A DNA stretch of 36,385 bases from Auxenochlorella pyrenoidosa (lineage: Eukaryota; Chlorophyta; Trebouxiophyceae; Chlorellales; Chlorellaceae): the NCBI GenBank assembly GCA_001430745.1, contig KQ481956.1:465003-501387 (forward strand), read 5' to 3'. The notes under the pieces were generated by a model. It made no database searches. It was not told where the DNA came from and worked only from the letters and a program-made list of their open reading frames with translations. Both the position numbers and the translations under genes were made by a program. Below, piece by piece: positions 31,157 to 36,385 of this stretch (position 1 is its first letter; each line of letters begins with the position of its first letter).

Positions 31157-34100
31157 ATGCTGTGCGCAGCTCAAGGCGTGCTGGCAAGGCCTGCTCTGGC
31201 TGCTGGCCTCCCCCGCCACCTCCTAGCGCCTCCAGCCGGCTGCCCAGCACCCAAAATGGCTGCTGTTAGATGTCAGGCGAATGTCACTGGCGGCACTGCA
31301 TCCCGTAATGGCGGGAGGAGTGGCGGTGGACGCGGTGGCGGCAGGGGCGGCGGGAGGGGAGGCGGCAGGGGTCGCTCCAACTGTGACATGGTGCGCTGGG
31401 GCGTCTCCACGCGATTGTTGGGATGCTTCGCATGGCAGGCAATGAGCAGGCTTTTAGCACCTCCCTGCATCTCTGCATCCTGGCTGAGGCCAGCTGCCAG
31501 GCACACCCCCTGCCGGGTGCGACGCCCCAGCTGCAGGCCCCCAGCAGGGAGCAGGTCACCTTCACCTCCGCCTTCCCAGACGACCCCCTTACCGCCATCA
31601 TTGGTGGCGGTGGGTGCTGCGCCGCGCATGGCGACCAGCACAGCGGATTCAGCATGCCCTGTGGCGCAAGCCCCAGCTGTACCCATGTGACTTGTGAGCT
31701 GCAACCGACCAGCTGTGTTGCAACCGAGCATTCCGGCCTACCCATCCCCCCCTCCTGGCTGCGTCCTTCATCCAGGCCTCAGCGGGCTGGTGTGTGCGCA
31801 CGAGCTGGCGAGACGGGGGCTGCGATCGGTGGTGTTTGACACCGGTGCGGGCGGCACGGGTGACACACACAGCAGGGAGGCGAGGAGGCAGGCCTGCTGC
31901 CGCTCACTCTGCACTTTTTGAGTGGCCTGGTCTGGGCCCCGCCGAGGTTTGTTGGCCATGCATTCCTGCCAAACGCCCACAGTCGACGCACTTGTGCCGC
32001 CCCGCAGGCGAGCACGGCGTGGGTGGCCGCCTTGGCACCCGCTCCTCGGCCGACGGCAGGTGGGGTGCCCGCCCTGGCCTGCGCCCGGTGCTCCGCTCCT
32101 CCTGGCCAGCCCTTGCAGAGCAGCCATCCCGCCTGGCTTGCCGCCCACCAGCGCACTCCGGTTCGCTCGCCCGCTCTCCCTCTGTCCCCCCGCGCCTGCA
32201 GCCTTAAGGGCGCGCCGCCCGGGCTGGTGTTTGACCACGCCGCCCAGTTCTTCACTGCCACGCACCCCGCCTTCCAGGCCATGGTGGGGGGGCCCAGCGG
32301 CCGGCCCGGCTGGGAGAGCCCGCTCAAGCAAGCAGCCGCTCCGCAGCACCGAAGCGCATGCCCCTGCACTGCCCTGCACGCTGCGAGCTGGCCAGCCGCC
32401 CTGCCGCCCAGCCCCTCCCGGCTCAAGCATTGGGCCCGCCCCTTTTCCCGCCTCGCCCCAACCGTCGGCAGGTGGATGAGTGGGAGCGCGACGGCGTGGT
32501 GCAGCGGTGGGCGGGCCCCGTGGGCACCCTGCAGGACGGCGCGTTTGAGCCCGACGCCAGCGGCGCGGTGCGCTACGTGGCGCGGAGGGGCATGCGCTCG
32601 CTGGCCACCCACCTGGCGGGCCGCGCCTCGCGGGCACTCAAGGCGGAGCGCGGCGGCAGCGGCCGTGCCATCGACTTGGACGGTGTGTGGGGCAGCTGAG
32701 CACTGGAGCCACCCCGGAACTTCCTGCCGGGCTGGATGCTGCATCATCCCTGCGCTGACTGCCACACTGTCGCCACGCCTTCTGTGCCTAGGGCCCGCCA
32801 CAGCCTGCGCCGCCTCCCCCCCCGCAGGCCTGGTGGAGGTGCGGCGCCCGCAGTGGGTCAGCGATGCGCGCTACAGCCGTGAGGGCGGCGAGGGCTGGCG
32901 CCTCGAGGGGCGGGGACGCGACCAGGTGCGCTGGCCACGCCGAGGCTGGCTGCTTGGGGGCGGGGCGCCGTGGGACCCTGGGGCACCGGGGGAGGCTGGC
33001 TGGCATGACTTGTACCCAGCAAGCACTGCCGCCCTTCACAAGGGTGGGCCGGGTGAAGTGCAGGCTTGAGGCCTAGGCGCCGGGGTGGTGGGACACAATG
33101 CTTGGCCGGCAGTGCAGCCTGCCTGCGACACATGCATCCAATGACCGCCATCGCATCTTCTCTGCCGAGCAGGGCATCTTTGATGTCGTCGTGATTGCCC
33201 ACAACGGTGAGCCCAGGCAGCGGCCTGCGCCTGCCCAGTTGCCGGCAACAGCAGCAGGCCAGCCCAGCGTGCACGCACAGACGCCTCCCCAAGCTGCGCT
33301 CCCCCGCTGCAGGCAAGTGCGCCAACCGGCTGGCCGCCCCCATGGGAGCCCCCGCTGGTGAGGGGCCGGCGCCGCGCCGCCCTCGTGCTGCCGTGCGCCA
33401 GGGATGAAAGCCACGCGCGGCCTGCAGTGTTCCTGCCCAGGGGTTGGACAAGTGGACAGCTGAGCTCTGCTGCAACTCCATCTGTGGCCGCATGTCAGCG
33501 TCATGTCAAGCCCTGCGCCGAACACCTCCCAAGAGCCTCCCCTCCCGCCCCCCCCCCACCACCACCCCGGCTGCAGTGCACTCCCAGCTCAGGCGGCTCA
33601 AGCTGTCGGCCAACTGGGCGCTGCTGGTGGCATTTGCCTCGCCGGTGCCGGTCCCCGGCGGCATGGAGGGTGAGGCGGCGGGCAGGGCAGCGGCTGCCTG
33701 GGCATGCTGCCATGGCATCAGGCGCAACACGGCAGGCAGGCCTTGCTGCATTCACATTCCCCCATGGGCGTCTGCTGCACCCTCCACACACACACACAGG
33801 CGCGTTTGTGCGTGGAAGCGAGGTGCTGGCGTGGGCGGGCAACAACAGCGCCAAGCTGGGCCTGGCGGGCGGCCCCCAGTGCTGGACCCTGTTCTCCACC
33901 CAGCAGTACGGGCGGGCCAACAAGGTGCCGCAGGTGCGCCGCGCTGCCACAAGCGTCAGCCGCCCCTGCTGCCTGCCGGGTCCCGGCAGCAGCCCACCAG
34001 CCAATTCCTTCCCAACACCGGGCGGCCTGCTCGCATCGCCGTCGCTGCCGGTGCATCGGCTGCGCTTGTGCCAGTCCCCCACCCAGCTGCGCACCCACGC

Positions 34101-34979
34101 GCCCCACGGCCCCGCAGGAGAACGTGCCGCCCGAGGTGTCGGCGCGGGTGACGACCGAGATGCTGGCGGCCTTTGAGCGCAGCCTGGGGCTGGCCCGGGG
34201 CGCGCTGCCGCCTGTTGTCTACAGCCGCACGCAGGTTGGAGGGCCTGGCCAGTGGTTAGACGTTTCCGGCAGGGCAAGGTGGCTGAAGGGCAGCATGCCA
34301 GCACAAGGCTGCAGGGACAACGGCCGTGCTGGAGTGGTGCACAGGACAGTGCGCATCAAGTCCTGCCTTTCCCCCTCTCCCCTTGCAGCTGTGGGGCGCC
34401 GCCCTGCCCATCAACTCGCCCCGTGTGGGCTGCATCTTCGACCCTGCGGCGCGGGCCGGGGTCTGCGGGGACTGGGTGCTCGAGGGGGGGAGCATGCAGG
34501 CAAGGCGGGGTGCAGCTGGCGGGCCGAGGGCTGGTGGGCGCTTGGCTGGCCGCACAAGCGCCAGCAAAGACTGGCCTGCCGGCTCGCTGTGCGCTCCGCC
34601 CCTGCCAGCAGCGCGAGCTCTCCCAACTCCCGCGCCCCTGCCACTGCAGGCCGCCGCGCTGAGCGGCGCGGCCATGGCGGAGCGCATCGACGCCAGCCGG
34701 GGGCGGCGCCCCACCAACCTGGCAGACCTGGCCCTGGGGCTGACCACGCCGCTCAAGGCGGCGGGCGGCGAGGAGATTGGGCAGTTCCCGGGCGGGCAGC
34801 AGCCTCCCCCGCCCCCAGCACAGGCAGCGGCACCACAGCGACGTCAGCAGGCCCCGCGGCCGCAGCGGCAGCAGCAGTCGCGGCAGCCAGAGCGGCAGGG
34901 CAGCGACAGGCAGCAGCAGCCGCGGCGGCCGCAGAGGGATGCTGCGCCAGTGCTGCTGGAGCGCCCGGTGCGGCGATAG
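31157..34979 (+). CDS. FAD/NAD(P)-binding oxidoreductase, amine-oxidase/renalase-like, probably plastid-targeted
   Basis: Fourteen exons: 31157-31390, 31537-31609, 31776-31844, 32008-32059, 32202-32283, 32472-32682, 32828-32925, 33173-33206, 33313-33357, 33577-33669, 33800-33933, 34118-34234, 34389-34499, 34650-34979. They give 560 residues. After splicing, the N-terminal FAD motif reads LTAIIGGG-LSGLVCAHELAR, followed by VVFDTG-EHGVGGRLGTR. LVFDHAAQFFTATHPAFQAM, VVIAHNG-KCANRLAAP and LSANWALLVAF follow the flavin-dependent amine-oxidase/renalase-like order found in plant and cyanobacterial proteins; its substrate is unknown. The start at 31157 gives a transit-like peptide (MLCAAQGVLARPALAAGLPR) ending near VRCQA. 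An alternative ATG is at 31256. A Gly/Arg repeat follows (about residues 45-70). Exon 14 encodes a Gln-rich tail. Intron 13 is GC-AG (GCAAGG at 34500); the others are GT-AG. Confidence 0.83.
33785..33799. repeat. (CA)n microsatellite at an intron acceptor
   Basis: Short CA run directly before the acceptor of exon 11 of the FAD-oxidoreductase gene. Confidence 0.8.
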
Positions 34980-35179
34980 GGCGGCCAGCGCTGCTGTATG
35001 TCTGCAGTGCGTCAGGGTTTATGAATGTTAAGACCCTTGAAAATTCTTCTTCCATCTGAAGGCTGCAAAAAAAATGGGGGGTGGAAAGCCCTGGGAAGCT
35101 GCCGAGGCACCTGCAAGTCGTTGCCCTCTGTGTGCGCCACTCCAGCTCTTCTGTCTTCCACCTAGGGATCACAGAGAGG

Positions 35180-36274
35180 ATGAGCCTGCAGCTGCTTGGG
35201 CGCAACCTTGGACGGGCGGGGGCACCGGCGGCGGCAGGGCTGGTGATCAGCTCAGGCCGTTGCTTGACCCCACGAGGCCTGCACAGCTCCCTGGTGACTG
35301 CCAAGGCAAGGAAGGGGCCCTGGAGGAAGAAGGGTGGCAGCCAACAGGCGCCACCGCCGGTGCACCTGGATGCCTGCTCTGTGGTGACGCGCGGGCTGCG
35401 CCCTGCCCCCCACTTTCCTGCAGCTTGAGAAGGGGCCGCAGCAGACTGACAGTGCAGGTGCACTGGGCTGTATCTGGTCAGCGCTGCTGCCACGCCCTGC
35501 GTGACCGTCCAGCTCCTGCCCGCCTGCCGCCCAGCATGCTCCCACATGCCACCATGGGCCGCCCCGCCCTGCGCCCCTCGACCCAGAGGGCGTGAAGCAG
35601 CCGTTTGAGGAGGGCGACACCCTGGCAGCCAGGCGGGAGATCAAGTGAGTGGCGGAGAGAGTCGCCAGGGGCTGGAATTCAGCGGTTGACGGGGAGAGGG
35701 GGGGGGGGCGGGGGCAGGTGCGTGGCCCCACACCTGCCCACCTCCCTTTCGTGTCCATGGACGCCTGGGCCTGCAGGGACTCGTACCGCGATATTTTGAA
35801 GGACAGGAGCGGCACCGCAGGTGGGGGAGGGCGGCCCGGGCTAGGGTGACGCAGGCAACGGCACATGCTTGGAGTGCACAAGCGGGCTTACAGCAACCGC
35901 GTACTTCCCAGGCTCTAGGCTGGACGCATCTTTGGCCTTGTCCACTGCAGAGGACGTGAGCGTGCTGGATGACAAGCGGTCCTCGCTGGGCAGGTGGGTT
36001 GGGGTGGGGTGGGGGGTGGCGGGGGCGTGGAGAGCCGGCTGGGTCGGCTTGGGCACACGCAGGATGGCGTCAGGAGCGGCACTGCAGCGTCTTGCTTCTG
36101 CTTGTCTGCCTGACCCCCACCCTCTAAGCCTCCCATCCCGGCAGAATGATGGCAGAGCCGCGGGCAGTGGAGCAGGACCGTGCAGACGCGGCGCACGACA
36201 CAGTGGCCGCCCACGGCGGGCGCGAGAGGTGCGGACGCTGCGAGGCGCAAGGATGCGTGTGGTTCTGGGGCTGA
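35180..36274 (+). CDS. Small unknown protein with mitochondrial-type presequence
   Basis: Exons 35180-35333, 35587-35644, 35777-35820, 35951-35993 and 36145-36274 join with matching phases (1, 2, 1, 2) into about 142 residues. The N-terminus (MSLQLLGRNLGRAGAPAAAG, then TPRGLHSSL) is Arg/Ser-rich without acids, as in mitochondrial presequences. The mature part is charged: KKEGVKQPFEEGDTLAARRE, IKDSYRDILKDRSGTAEDVS, VLDDKRSSLGRMMAEPRAVE. The last exon ends RERCGRCEAQGCVWFWG with a CxxC-x4-C arrangement, then TGA. If instead the GTGCGG at 36229 is a donor, the gene continues beyond the window and that Cys cluster is intronic. I do not recognise the family. Confidence 0.5.
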
Positions 36275-36385
36275 CCGGCACCAATAAGCAGCCGTGTGCA
36301 GAGACAAGGGGGCCGTGATAGCGCGGCAGCCCTGCCCCACTCAGGATTCACGGAGCTGCTTCAGCCATCATGTGCCAGGGAGCCC

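Overview
The window is nuclear DNA of a green alga, most likely a Chlorellaceae trebouxiophyte (Chlorella/Micractinium type). I infer this from the high GC content, very intron-dense genes with introns of about 70-660 nt, TGTAA polyadenylation motifs, Gln/Ala-rich low-complexity coding insertions and plant/algal-type proteins. No RNA genes, CRISPR arrays or bacterial operons were seen. All gene models were built by hand by matching splice sites, phases and protein families. A 626-nt run of Ns (14905-15530) is an assembly gap.

Layout. 217-1034 (+): 3' part of an hnRNP F/H-type quasi-RRM protein. 1386-5848 (-): exocyst subunit Sec10 (EXOC5), 11 exons. 5849-6804: intergenic. 6805-12960: tandem block of an ankyrin-repeat gene family. 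Copy 1 (7207-9476) has an in-frame TGA, copy 1b (9482-10221) is a fused 3' half-copy without 5' exons, and copy 2 (10835-12751) is intact. 13237-16304 (+): PRMT3-type protein arginine methyltransferase, 5 exons, with the N gap inside intron 3. 17054-19823 (-): CapA/PgsA-family metallophosphatase-fold protein, 10 exons. 19982-20472 (-): unassigned Cys-rich plus transmembrane exons. 20948-23226 (+): third full-length ankyrin copy, with two frameshifts. 23712-26566 (+): nucleolar pre-rRNA processing protein Rrp1/NNP-1. 27058-30764 (-): spinster-like MFS transporter. 31157-34979 (+): FAD/NAD(P)-binding amine-oxidase/renalase-like oxidoreductase with a probable plastid transit peptide. 35180-36274 (+): small unknown protein with a mitochondrial-type presequence.

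The housekeeping genes form no pathway. Sec10 acts in secretion, Rrp1 in 60S biogenesis, PRMT3 in ribosomal-protein methylation, and the rest in transport or redox. The notable system is the ankyrin family. Its members share 5'-UTR and coding intron positions, an unrecognised N-terminal module, a 66-residue (198-bp) two-ankyrin higher-order repeat and a conserved C-terminal module. It shows recent birth and decay by unequal exchange.

A second theme is splicing. About ten introns in this one window can only be closed in frame with GC-AG boundaries, almost all with a GCAAG(N) donor, and they occur in unrelated genes as well as at conserved positions in the ankyrin paralogues.
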